From positions 1 through 21,719 of the forward strand of contig DATNOU010000126.1 of NCBI GenBank assembly GCA_035601195.1: a DNA stretch of 21,719 nucleotides, given 5' to 3'. The notes under the pieces are model-generated. The model searched no databases. It was not told where the DNA came from and saw only the letters and a program-made list of their open reading frames with translations. Shown here in pieces: positions 14,856-21,719 of this stretch. A program made the translations under genes and the position numbers. Each line of letters begins with the position of its first letter. Position 1 is the stretch's first letter. Source of the DNA: JAIBJP01 sp035601195. GTDB taxonomy: Bacteria > Actinomycetota > Thermoleophilia > Gaiellales > Gaiellaceae.

Positions 14856-15865
14856 CAGCGCCAGGCGAGCTCGTACGCCTTGATCGGCAGGCGGCGGACG
14901 CGTGCCTCTTCGGTGTTCGTGCGGAAGACGAAGACCGAGTGCTCTGTCGCGACAGCCGTCCAGCGCTCGTCCGGAGACCAGGTCAACGCCCGCACCCGCG
15001 GGATCGTTGGGAAGGTGACCAGATCTCCGTTCCGATCGCGGATGGTGACGAGGCTGTCGCCGTACCAGGCAGTGAGGAAGTTGCCGTGCGGACTGGCTTC
15101 GACTCGCATGCCCTCGCCGAACTCGCTGATCGTCGCTCCCACGACCCGCCCGCCGTCGATCACGGAGAGGTGTTCCCGGTGGCCGCTTATTCCAGCGTCC
15201 CCGACGACTGTGACGAGGCGCGTACCGCTCAGCCAGGCCAGATCCTTCGGGATGAGGGGGCCCGAACCTTCCCCGCCGATGCGCGCACGCCGCAGGTCGC
15301 CGGTCGACAGCACGATTCGGCGGCAGCGCGCGGTCGCGTTGTCGCCCGGAAGGGTGAAGAGCCTTGAGCCGCGCGGGCAGGAGGTCGTCCATTCGACTAC
15401 CTCGTTTTCGCGGACGTACGTGAAGGTTCCGTCGGGCTTGAACGCAGGCGCACTGCCGGGGAAGTGCAGCGCCTGATGCGAGGCGGAGGATCCCAGCTCG
15501 ATCATGTTGTCGTCCTCGCGCGCGTACATGCCTCCCTGAGGGGACCACTCCGCGTCGTCGGGGAAGGCCGCCTGCCCGTCGCGTGAAAGCGAGAAGCGGC
15601 AGCTGCGGAGCTTCGGGGGCGGCGCGTTACCGAGATCGGGCAGGCTCAAACCGTCAAGGCGGCAGTCATCCTCGGCATTGCTGTAGTAGAGGACGCCGCT
15701 CAACCCGCTCGCGGCCGGCTCGTTCCGAGTAATCAGCGCGACCGTGGCAGGTGTCCTCGGCCGCGGCACGACCTTCGTCCGGTCTCCCCGAAGGGCGTCA
15801 GCGACCGCTACCGAGCCGAGCGCGACGAGCGCGCCGACGAGGAGCCGCGTGGGCCACCGGCGCAT
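14855..15865 (-). CDS. Membrane-anchored TolB/WD40-like propeller protein (upstream paralog)
   Basis: A 336-residue protein with one N-terminal hydrophobic segment (TRLLVGALVALGSVAVADAL) and a propeller-like body. Blade motifs include SLSRDGQAAFPD, APAFKPDGTFTYVREN, EASPHGNFLTAWYGD and LTWSPDERWTAVATE. The opening after the anchor, GLSGVLYYSNAEDDCRLDGL, parallels GLNGVLLVGRPDC in the neighbour, and both end in a short strand with AW, so they are paralogs. Four cysteines in the first half could form disulfides. AAGGTGA at 15877-15871, 5 nt before the ATG at 15865, sets the start; the longer frame upstream lacks a ribosome binding site. Function is unknown. Confidence 0.75.
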   Translation of the reverse strand: MRRWPTRLLVGALVALGSVAVADALRGDRTKVVPRPRTPATVALITRNEPAASGLSGVLYYSNAEDDCRLDGLSLPDLGNAPPPKLRSCRFSLSRDGQAAFPDDAEWSPQGGMYAREDDNMIELGSSASHQALHFPGSAPAFKPDGTFTYVRENEVVEWTTSCPRGSRLFTLPGDNATARCRRIVLSTGDLRRARIGGEGSGPLIPKDLAWLSGTRLVTVVGDAGISGHREHLSVIDGGRVVGATISEFGEGMRVEASPHGNFLTAWYGDSLVTIRDRNGDLVTFPTIPRVRALTWSPDERWTAVATEHSVFVFRTNTEEARVRRLPIKAYELAWR

Positions 15866-15918
15866 GCGTATCACCTTACGCCTGCCCGAGAGAGAGCGTT
15901 CCTGGCATTCATGGCAGT

Positions 15919-16776
15919 GTGTTCGAACGATTCGAGCTCTCGTTCGTGGACACCGGCGAGGCCACCATCCGTGTGCGCCACGGTGGCAGCGGGCCGCCGC
16001 TCCTTCTCCTGCACGGTCACCCCCAGACACACGCGATGTGGAACCTCGTCGCCCCGCGTCTCGCGGAGGATTTCACCGTCGTCGCCGCCGACCTGCGCGG
16101 CTACGGAGAGAGCTCGAAGCCGCCCACGACATCCGACCACGAGCCGTACTCGAAGCGAGCGATGGCGCGCGACCAGGTCGAGGTCATGCACCAGTTCGGG
16201 TTCGAGCGCTTCGGAGTCGCCGGCCACGACCGGGGCGGTCGCTGCGCCTACCGCCTGGCGCTCGACCACCCGGAGCGGGTCGAGCGGCTGGCCGTGCTCG
16301 ACATCGTGCCGACGGGAGACATGTGGCATCGAGTCGACATGGAGTTCGGCCTCGTCGACTGGCACTGGTTCTTCCTCGCGCAGCCGGCGCCATTTCCCGA
16401 GGAGGTGATCGGGTCGAACCCGGATGCCTACTTCTTCCACGGCGACCGCAGTCGTTTCGATCCCGAGGCGCTCGAGGACTACCTTCGGTGCGTTCGCGAC
16501 CCGGAGACCATCCACGGGATGTGCGAGGACTACCGGGCAGGCGCAACGATCGACTTCGAGCTCGACGAGGCGGATCGAGGCACGCGCAGGATCGCATGCC
16601 CCGTGCTCGCGCTCTGGAGCGGTCGCGAGGAGCTGGGGCGCTGGTTCGACGTTCTCGACGTCTGGAGCCAGTGGGCCGACGACGTGCGCGGGCGGGCGCT
16701 CGACTGCGGACATTTCCTCGCCGAGGAGGCCCCTGAAGAGACCTACGAGGAGCTGCGGACCTTCTTCGGAGGCTAG
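15919..16776 (+). CDS. Alpha/beta hydrolase, haloacetate (fluoroacetate) dehalogenase-like
   Basis: Family members hydrolyse the carbon-halogen bond of haloacetates through an Asp ester. The 285-residue product has the oxyanion segment LLLHGHPQTHAMW (29-41), nucleophile D104 in GHDRGGR with R105 and R108 for the substrate carboxylate, D128 in LDIVPT and H265 in CGHF as the rest of the triad. H149/W150 (DWHWFFL) and Y205 (DYRAGATIDFELD) match the halide-binding residues described for fluoroacetate dehalogenase. So the entire active-site set is present, though substrate remains unproven; epoxide hydrolase relatives are possible. GTG at 15919 gives the usual MF-x-x-F opening; no strong Shine-Dalgarno was seen. 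It is divergent from the propeller genes. Confidence 0.82.
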   Translation: MFERFELSFVDTGEATIRVRHGGSGPPLLLLHGHPQTHAMWNLVAPRLAEDFTVVAADLRGYGESSKPPTTSDHEPYSKRAMARDQVEVMHQFGFERFGVAGHDRGGRCAYRLALDHPERVERLAVLDIVPTGDMWHRVDMEFGLVDWHWFFLAQPAPFPEEVIGSNPDAYFFHGDRSRFDPEALEDYLRCVRDPETIHGMCEDYRAGATIDFELDEADRGTRRIACPVLALWSGREELGRWFDVLDVWSQWADDVRGRALDCGHFLAEEAPEETYEELRTFFGG

Positions 16777-18641
16777 CCCGTCTCGAGCACGACGAGCTCG
16801 GGCCGCCGCGGCCGGTCGAACTCGAGTCGGAAGGCGGCAACGACGTCCGGGTCGAACTGGGTCCCGGAGCAGCGCTCCAGCTCCGCCATGGCCCGGTCGT
16901 GGCTCAGGCGGGAGCGGTAGATGCGGTCCGTGGTCATCGCGTCGTACGCGTCGGCGACCAGGAGGATCCGCGAGCCGAGGGGGATGCGCTCGCCGCCGAG
17001 GCGGTCCGGATAGCCGTCGCCGTCCCAGCGCTCGTGGTGGTGCAGCACCCACGAGGCGACGGGCTCGACCCCCAGCGAATCGAGCATGCGGAAGCCGATC
17101 TGGGGGTGGCGCTCGAGGACGAGCCGTTCGGCCTCGTTCAGCGGGCCGGGCTTGCGCAGGATCTCCTCCGGGATGGCGAGCTTGCCAAGGTCGTGCAACG
17201 AGCCGGCCAGGCGGGCGAGCTCGATCTGCTCCCCGTCGAGCCCCATGCGGCTGGCCACTCGCGCCGCCAGCTCTCCGACCATGTACGAGTGCGAGCCCGT
17301 GTAGGCGTCGCGGGCATCTACGGCATGCGCGAGAGACGCGGCTGCCCGGAGGCGCGCGGCCCGGTCCGGGCCCTCGGCGAGCCTGCGCAGCTCCGCGAGC
17401 TCGAGCAGGTCGGGCCGGTAGGCACGAACGCGTCCCTTGCCGTGCTCCTTGGCGAGGTAGAGCGCGCTGTCCGCGACCCGCACGAGCTCGGAGCGCTCGA
17501 CGCCGTGCTGCGGGTAGGTGGCGATGCCGGCCGAGATCGAGACCTTGCCGGCGTCCTCGCACGGGGTCTCGGCGACCCGGTCGATCACCGACTGCGCGAT
17601 CGAGAGGCTCTCGTGCTCGTCACGCCGGGGAAGCAGGAGCGCGAACTCGTCGCCTCCGAGGCGGAAGGCCTCCCCTCCCTGGCGCAGGCGGGCAGCGACC
17701 TGGGCGAGCACCCTGTCTCCGACCGGATGGCCGTAGCGGTCGTTGATCTGCTTGAAGTTGTCGATGTCGAGCAGGCACACAGTGAGCGCGAACCCCTCGG
17801 TCTGGGCCTTGTCGAGATCGCGCTGGAGCCGCTCGTGGAAATGGCGGTGGTTGCCGAGCCCAGTGAGGGGATCGGTGAGGGCGAGCCGCATGGCCTTGAG
17901 CGCGCTGTATACCGAGCGCTGGTACAGGGCGATGGCGACGAGCGGGCCGACGAGCGCGATCGCGAGGAGCGGCGAGCGCTCCCAGAGGACGGCGAGCATC
18001 AGGCTCACCGAGGCCATGATCGAGAACGGCACCGCGGTCCAGTAGATGGAGCGCTTGAGCAGGGGCAAGAACGGCTCCCGCGCCCAGCGCGAGATGATCG
18101 CCGCGATGAGCGGGATGTTGACCGCATAGAACGCGGCAGCCCCGAGCAGCACCTGGAGGAGCAACGAGGCGACGCCCGCCTCGTTCGCCCCGAGCGAGCT
18201 GGCGGCGCCGGCCGCCGCGCCACCGATCGCGTAAACGGCGGCGTTGTACGAAAGCCGGATCAGCGGTCGGCCCTGGACGATCTCGATGAGCGCCCTCGTG
18301 AGGAAGCCCATGATCACCGCCGGGGCCCAGCCGTAGATGACTCCCGTTCCGACGATGAACACCGCCGCGAGGGAGATTCCCTCGGAGCTGATGCCCTCGA
18401 TCGGCACAGGGTGCGCCTCGACGAACGTGGCCGCGAGCAGGAGTGCGACGACGCCTCCGAGGACGGCCGCGCTCGGCCCGGACGCTGCGAACCAAAATAT
18501 CGCAACGCCGAGCAGCGCAAAGCCCACGAGGGCAGTGGGTAGGAGGATTGGCAGAAGGCGCGCCGTCTCACGAGAGACGAAGCGCGCCCGCCTTACCTCG
18601 CCCGCTGCGCTCTCAACGGAGCGAACGGGTTGAACGTTCAC
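16773..18641 (-). CDS. Integral membrane GGDEF plus HD-GYP protein, bifunctional cyclic-di-GMP enzyme
   Basis: This 622-residue protein joins synthesis and breakdown modules for cyclic-di-GMP. Residues about 30-250 contain some seven or eight membrane segments that likely sense a signal. The GGDEF domain has the intact motif RLGGDEF (G329-F333) and LTDPLTGLGNHR at its start; the inhibitory RxxD site is absent (RQGG at 320-323). The HD-GYP domain has H483-D484 in LHDLGK and HHHERWDGDGYP ending with GYP at 543-545, so both activities could be real. The GTG at 18641 is the only reasonable start before the first helix. The gene follows a 30-codon ORF by 25 nt and ends in a CTAG shared with the dehalogenase-like gene. 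Confidence 0.93.
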   Translation of the reverse strand: MNVQPVRSVESAAGEVRRARFVSRETARLLPILLPTALVGFALLGVAIFWFAASGPSAAVLGGVVALLLAATFVEAHPVPIEGISSEGISLAAVFIVGTGVIYGWAPAVIMGFLTRALIEIVQGRPLIRLSYNAAVYAIGGAAAGAASSLGANEAGVASLLLQVLLGAAAFYAVNIPLIAAIISRWAREPFLPLLKRSIYWTAVPFSIMASVSLMLAVLWERSPLLAIALVGPLVAIALYQRSVYSALKAMRLALTDPLTGLGNHRHFHERLQRDLDKAQTEGFALTVCLLDIDNFKQINDRYGHPVGDRVLAQVAARLRQGGEAFRLGGDEFALLLPRRDEHESLSIAQSVIDRVAETPCEDAGKVSISAGIATYPQHGVERSELVRVADSALYLAKEHGKGRVRAYRPDLLELAELRRLAEGPDRAARLRAAASLAHAVDARDAYTGSHSYMVGELAARVASRMGLDGEQIELARLAGSLHDLGKLAIPEEILRKPGPLNEAERLVLERHPQIGFRMLDSLGVEPVASWVLHHHERWDGDGYPDRLGGERIPLGSRILLVADAYDAMTTDRIYRSRLSHDRAMAELERCSGTQFDPDVVAAFRLEFDRPRRPELVVLETG

Positions 18642-18666
18642 GGTGATGCCGTACTACTTCGCCGTC

Positions 18667-18759
18667 TTACCAGGCCCACCCTTCCAGGTCGCTCAAGAAA
18701 GCGGCCAGAAGAGCAGCGATGACGGCAAGGTGCGCGAGCTTTACCTTCCAGTGGAGCAT
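18667..18759 (-). CDS. Putative 30-residue hydrophobic peptide upstream of the cyclic-di-GMP gene
   Basis: A mini-ORF of 30 codons starting at ATG 18759 and ending with TAA 18667-18669. The peptide opens MLHWKVKLAH, continues with a hydrophobic stretch LAVIAALLAAFL and ends SDLEGWAW, which gives one short membrane helix. AGAGGA (18770-18765) lies 5 nt before the ATG, a good ribosome binding site. It is 25 nt upstream of the GGDEF/HD-GYP start on the same strand, so it could be a leader peptide, a small membrane partner, or chance. I do not recognise a family. Confidence 0.5.
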   Translation of the reverse strand: MLHWKVKLAHLAVIAALLAAFLSDLEGWAW

Positions 18760-18875
18760 CTGGGTCCTCTCCCGTGTCAGACGCCTAGGACGGACCGCAG
18801 TATCCGTCGACGCCAGTATGGCCAGCATCCCCCTTCCGGGTGATTCGGCAATCCCGCGTGGAAAGCGCGGTTGCG
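18760..18875 (-). promoter_or_regulatory. Structured leader region before the mini-ORF and cyclic-di-GMP gene
   Basis: This 116-bp gap can form consecutive small hairpins on the minus strand: CCGCG/CGCGG (18870-18854), CCC-GGAA-GGG with a GNRA loop (18840-18831), GCCA-TAC-TGGC (18822-18812) and GACGGA/TCCGTC (18808-18789). The first may end the upstream NlpC/P60 transcript. The segment TTGCCGAATC (around 18852-18843) equals the opening of cyclic-di-AMP (ydaO) riboswitches, and the GNRA hairpin followed by GGGATGCTGGCCA loosely recalls cyclic-di-GMP riboswitches. The invariant cores of both are missing, so no class is assigned. Confidence 0.3.
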
Positions 18876-19877
18876 CTACAAAAGGCCGGCTTCGCGAAGC
18901 GGGCGGCGTGCCCAGGCGAAGCGATCCACGTACCAGCCGGAGAAGGGAACGAGCGTCACACCCTGCCCGGACGAGTGGATCATCCAGCCGCCGCCCAGAT
19001 AGATGCCCGTGTGGTCGACCTGCGAGGGCCCCGAGGTAGGGCCTGCCGAGCCGAAAAAGAGGACGTCGGCCGGCTTGATGTATCGCCTGGCGATGCGGGC
19101 GCTCTTGGGCACCTCGCCGCTCATCTGGTAGGTGGTGCGGCCCTGGATGACCGATGAGAGGGAACCACCGCCCTCGAAGGGCACCTTGTAGACGCGCCAC
19201 ACGAACCCTGAGCAGTCGAACCCACCGCGGTCGGTGACGCCGAAGAGGGTCTGCTGATGCTCCCAGATGCCGCCCCAGATGTACGGAAAGCCGTCGAAAT
19301 GGACGGCGCGCTTCAGGACCCGCGTCTTCCACGCGGTCAGCTGGGGCAGGGCGAACGAGTCGGCGAGCGATTTCACCCAGTCTCTGTCCCACTGGCCCAG
19401 TTCGAGCACGCGCGCCAGCGAGTAGGCGGCCTCCGCCCGCGTGGCGGGGTCGTTGGGGCGAAGCTCGAGGTTGTCCTGCTCGGCCGGATGGTTGAAGCGA
19501 AGCCGAAGGAGGCGCGCGACGGTCTCGTCTCCGAGCCGCCACGGCGGGTTGAGGCCGGCGTTCGCGACCGTGCGACGGAACTTCCTTGCCGCGGTCCGCA
19601 GGCCGAGGTAGGTCACGAGCCGCCTGTGGAGCTGCGCCATCGTCACCGTCCGCTCGGGGTCGACGACCACCTGCTCTTGCTGGGTGAGGACGGCCATCGC
19701 GTAGCCCAGCTCTGCGCGCGTCAATGGCTGGCCCGCGCGGAACTCGGCCACGCTCGGACCCATGAGGCCGTGGTCGACGACGATCTGGATCTGCGGGCGC
19801 GCCCAGGACGCCGCCTGGACCGTCGGAGCGGCGGCCAGTGCGGCGAAAATTGCAAGGAGAATGAGACCCCGGCGCAT
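18876..19877 (-). CDS. Secreted SLH-domain plus NlpC/P60 peptidoglycan hydrolase
   Basis: A 333-residue exported protein. The signal peptide (RGLILLAIFAALAAAPTVQA) is followed by two S-layer-homology-like segments: residues about 24-64 (RAGQPLTRAELGYAMAVL) and about 135-165 (RPNDPATRAEAAYSLARVL), which usually tether proteins to the cell wall. The C-terminal NlpC/P60 domain begins near 195 (PYIWGG) and has catalytic C222 in FDCSGFVWRVYK, H289 in VDHTGIYLGGG and a probable third residue H301. The domain is a cysteine peptidase that usually cuts stem-peptide bonds in peptidoglycan. SLH at the N-terminus with the hydrolase at the C-terminus is a reasonable wall-remodelling design. The ATG at 19877 has an AGGAA upstream. 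Confidence 0.9.
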   Translation of the reverse strand: MRRGLILLAIFAALAAAPTVQAASWARPQIQIVVDHGLMGPSVAEFRAGQPLTRAELGYAMAVLTQQEQVVVDPERTVTMAQLHRRLVTYLGLRTAARKFRRTVANAGLNPPWRLGDETVARLLRLRFNHPAEQDNLELRPNDPATRAEAAYSLARVLELGQWDRDWVKSLADSFALPQLTAWKTRVLKRAVHFDGFPYIWGGIWEHQQTLFGVTDRGGFDCSGFVWRVYKVPFEGGGSLSSVIQGRTTYQMSGEVPKSARIARRYIKPADVLFFGSAGPTSGPSQVDHTGIYLGGGWMIHSSGQGVTLVPFSGWYVDRFAWARRPLREAGLL

Positions 19878-19926
19878 CCCGGTTCCTATCGGAGGCCCGC
19901 CGACCAGCCTTTAATCTCATCCCTCG
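19878..19926. promoter_or_regulatory. Divergent promoter region, NlpC/P60 gene and acidic small protein
   Basis: The 49-bp gap carries an AT-rich patch. TTTAAT/TAATCT (19910-19917) lies about 10 nt before the plus-strand ATG at 19927, consistent with a -10 and a near-leaderless message. On the minus strand AGGAACCGGG precedes the NlpC/P60 start. No clear -35 boxes were found. Confidence 0.3.
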
Positions 19927-20082
19927 ATGGAGCGCGAGATCGTGCCCGAGCCGCCTGAAGACGAGCGCGAGGCGCTGGACGAGGCGCTGGCGCGGCTGCT
20001 TGCGGAGCCGGAGGATCCCTACAACGACTGGTGGCGGACCGGCGTCCGCGAGACGCTCAATCCTGAAGAAGAGCCCGAGTGA
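19927..20082 (+). CDS. Small acidic protein of 51 residues, function unknown
   Basis: The ORF runs from ATG 19927 to TGA 20080-20082. The product is strongly acidic, with about 16 Asp/Glu, a predicted amphipathic helix (EREALDEALARLLAEP) and a distinctive aromatic-basic patch DPYNDWWRTGVRETLN near the C-terminus. The composition and the conserved-looking WW-R-x-G motif argue for a real gene. Its last 26 nt overlap the 3' end of the convergent glycerol kinase gene. I recognise no family; a protein-binding adaptor or carboxylase-associated peptide would be guesses. Confidence 0.6.
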   Translation: MEREIVPEPPEDEREALDEALARLLAEPEDPYNDWWRTGVRETLNPEEEPE

Positions 20083-21487
20083 CGGCGAGCCGCCACTCTC
20101 CGAGGAGCCGCTCGGCCTCCGAGCCGTCCAGCTGGGGCTCGTAGCGGGCTTCGCGCCGCCAGGCCGCGGCGAGATCCTCGAGGCTCGACCAAACCCCCGT
20201 CGCAAGCCCGGCGAGCGCGGCTGCGCCGAGCGCGGTCGTCTCCCGCTCGGAGGGCACCTCCACGGGCAGGCGGGCTATGTCGGCCTGGAACTGCATCAGG
20301 AAGGCGTTCTGAGCGCCTCCTCCGTCGGCGCGGAGAACGTCCAGCTCGAATGCCATAGCGTCGAGGACGTCCCGCGTCTGGTAGGCGATCGCCTCGAGCG
20401 CTGCGCGCACGATGTGCGCACGACTCGTTCCGCGGCTGAGGCCGGTGATCAGCCCGCGTGCCTCGGGCTCCCAGTGCGGCGAGCCGAGCCCTGTCAGCGC
20501 CGGCACGAAATAGACGCCGTCGTTGCTCTCCACCGAGCGGGCCAGCGCCTCGCTCTCGGCGGGGGCGCCCAGGATGCCGAGCCCGTCTCGGAGCCACTGC
20601 AGCGCGGCGCCCGTCACGAAGACGGAGCCCTCGAGCGCATAAACGGCCGGCGAGTCGCCGAGGCGCCAGGCGATCGTCCGCACGAGTCCTTCGGGGGCGG
20701 CGGCCGTCTCGGTGCCTGCGTTGACGAGCACGAAGCTGCCCGTCCCATACGTGGCCTTGGCCTGGCCCGGGCGGAAGCAGGCCTGGCCGAAGAGCGCAGC
20801 CTGCTGATCGCCCGCGATGCCCGCGATCGGGACCCGGGCGCCGAGCAGGTCTGCTTCCCCCACGATTCCGCTCGAGGGGACGACTCGCGGCAGCACGGAC
20901 TCGGGGACTCCGAAGAGCTCGAGAAGCTCGCGGTCCCACTCGAGTGTCTCCAGGTTGAAGAGGAGCGTTCGGGAGGCGTTCGAGACGTCGGTCGCATGGA
21001 TCTCGCCGCCTGTGAGCTTCCAGAGGAGCCAAGCATCGACCGTCCCGAACGCGAGGCCCGTCGCGTCGCGCTCGGACAGGATCCATTCCAGCTTCGTCGC
21101 CGAGAAGTAAGGGTCGGGGACCAGCCCGGTGCGGTCGCGGATCAGATCGCGCGGCAGCTCTCGGCAGCGCTCGGCCGTACGGCGGTCCTGCCAGACGATC
21201 GCGCGGTGGACGGGCCGACCGCTGCGGCGGTCCCAGACCACGGTCGTCTCGCGCTGATTCGCGAGGCCGACGGCGGAGAGGTCGGTGGACTCGATTCCGG
21301 CATCGGCGAGCGCATCGATCGCGGCTCCGAGCACCGACTCCCAGAGCTCGTCCGGGTCGTGCTCTACCCATCCCGGCCGCGGAAAATACTGGGGCACCTC
21401 GCGGTAGCCCCGCCCGCGCGGCATGAGCTCGTCGTCCACGACGAGGCAGGTCGTCCCGGTTGTCCCCTGGTCGACCGCCAGGAGCAA
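20057..21487 (-). CDS. glpK: Glycerol kinase
   Basis: GlpK phosphorylates glycerol to sn-glycerol 3-phosphate with ATP. The 476-residue FGGY-family product has VDQGTTGTT (5-13) for phosphate binding, ANQRETTVVWDRRSG (76-90) with the glycerol-contacting R79-E80, WQDRRT, GTVDAWLLWKLTGG (148-161), catalytic D227 in IAGDQQAALFGQ, and DGGGAQNAFLMQFQADI in the C-terminal domain. It is about 25 residues shorter than E. coli GlpK but lacks no motif. TTG at 21487 is required as start because VDQGT must lie at the N-terminus and no ATG or GTG is available. It begins 3 nt after the GNAT stop, probably translated by reinitiation. No glpF or glpD is adjacent in the window. Confidence 0.94.
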   Translation of the reverse strand: MLLAVDQGTTGTTCLVVDDELMPRGRGYREVPQYFPRPGWVEHDPDELWESVLGAAIDALADAGIESTDLSAVGLANQRETTVVWDRRSGRPVHRAIVWQDRRTAERCRELPRDLIRDRTGLVPDPYFSATKLEWILSERDATGLAFGTVDAWLLWKLTGGEIHATDVSNASRTLLFNLETLEWDRELLELFGVPESVLPRVVPSSGIVGEADLLGARVPIAGIAGDQQAALFGQACFRPGQAKATYGTGSFVLVNAGTETAAAPEGLVRTIAWRLGDSPAVYALEGSVFVTGAALQWLRDGLGILGAPAESEALARSVESNDGVYFVPALTGLGSPHWEPEARGLITGLSRGTSRAHIVRAALEAIAYQTRDVLDAMAFELDVLRADGGGAQNAFLMQFQADIARLPVEVPSERETTALGAAALAGLATGVWSSLEDLAAAWRREARYEPQLDGSEAERLLGEWRLAVTRALLQD

Positions 21488-21490
21488 CGG

Positions 21491-21719
21491 CTAGAGCGGC
21501 AGCTCGAAGGACTCGACGACGAGGAGCGGCGCGAACCCCTGGCGGCGATAGAGCCGCAGCGCCGGCAGGTTGTCCGCGCGCACCGAAAGCCCGAGCGCGT
21601 CGCCCGGATGCCCCTCCCAGTAGTCGGCGAGGGCGCGGCTCAGGATGTAGCTGCCGACTCCGTGCGAGCGCTCGCTCTCCGTGACGCCCACGTGGTAGAT
21701 CCAGCGGTCGCTCGGATCG
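21491..21719 (-). CDS. GNAT family N-acetyltransferase, C-terminal fragment
   Basis: The gene enters from the right edge, so its start is not visible; the stop TAG is at 21491-21493. The 75 residues seen include the acetyl-CoA-binding motif in ESERSHGVGSYIL (the R-x-x-G-x-G pattern) and the later NLPALRLYRRQGF segment, both standard in GNAT enzymes. The substrate cannot be told. It lies 3 nt upstream of glpK on the same strand and is probably co-transcribed, although a functional link is not obvious. Confidence 0.8.
   Translation of the reverse strand, partial: DPSDRWIYHVGVTESERSHGVGSYILSRALADYWEGHPGDALGLSVRADNLPALRLYRRQGFAPLLVVESFELPL

Noticed and set aside
15871..17562. 563-codon minus-strand frame over the dehalogenase and HD-GYP genes
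   Set aside because: Shadow of two well-supported genes, with Arg/Pro-rich content.
18760..18875. Firm call of a ydaO or GEMM riboswitch
   Set aside because: Only the TTGCCGAATC opening or a GNRA hairpin matches; the invariant core sequences of either class are absent.
18760..20205. 512-codon minus-strand frame that ends with the 30-residue peptide
   Set aside because: Its upstream part is out of frame with the SLH-NlpC/P60 gene; only the last 30 codons have a good ribosome binding site.

Overview
This is a GC-rich, gene-dense bacterial chromosome segment. The lineage is most likely an actinobacterium of the Thermoleophilia (Gaiellales/Solirubrobacterales type). The evidence is the strong third-position GC, frequent GTG/TTG starts, a mycobacterial-type MoaD-MoaE fusion, a stand-alone large subunit of methylmalonyl-CoA mutase, and a secreted protein whose leader (PSPAMAVALIALFVALTGSA) is a family hallmark in that class. 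The taxonomic call is an inference from gene content; no rRNA is present.

Layout. 1-318: 3' end of a PLP aminotransferase. 319-1388: about 1.07 kb without a credible gene, holding nested inverted repeats and, next to selB, a tRNA-Sec-like 5' half. 1389-4366 (-): overlapping selA-selB, the selenocysteine synthesis and insertion pair. 4414-6808 (+): VanW-family envelope protein, then the biotin transporter component BioY. 6867-7334 (+): SRPBCC protein, facing a LOG-family hydrolase and an M50 site-2 protease homologue (7374-8936, -) across a perfect 28-bp palindrome. 9084-9644 (+): secreted protein of unknown function with its own terminator-like hairpin. 9776-10414 (-): MoaD-MoaE fusion. 10436-13977: methylmalonyl-CoA mutase large subunit (+), a DUF4260 membrane protein (-) and propionyl-CoA carboxylase beta subunit (+). 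13974-15865 (-): two tandem paralogous membrane-anchored propeller-like proteins. 15919-16776 (+): alpha/beta hydrolase of the haloacetate dehalogenase family. 16773-18759 (-): a GGDEF/HD-GYP cyclic-di-GMP enzyme preceded by a 30-residue hydrophobic peptide and a structured leader. 18876-19877 (-): SLH plus NlpC/P60 wall hydrolase. 19927-20082 (+): 51-residue acidic protein. 20057-21719 (-): glycerol kinase, preceded by a partial GNAT acetyltransferase.

How the genes fit together. PccB (propionyl-CoA to methylmalonyl-CoA) and the mutase (methylmalonyl-CoA to succinyl-CoA) are two steps of the propionate/odd-chain pathway. BioY would supply biotin for the carboxylase. The B12-binding mutase subunit, the epimerase and the biotin-carboxylase subunit are not here. 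SelA/SelB imply selenoprotein synthesis, and the MoaD-MoaE fusion implies molybdopterin; both often serve formate dehydrogenases, but no such enzyme is in the window. VanW, NlpC/P60, the M50 protease and the propeller proteins are envelope functions.

No CRISPR array, insertion sequence, phage gene or complete RNA gene was recognised. The parts that deserve a second look are the 1-kb gap with the incomplete tRNA-Sec, the leader plus mini-ORF in front of the cyclic-di-GMP gene, and the three convergent gene pairs that overlap by exactly 4 nt at their stop codons.
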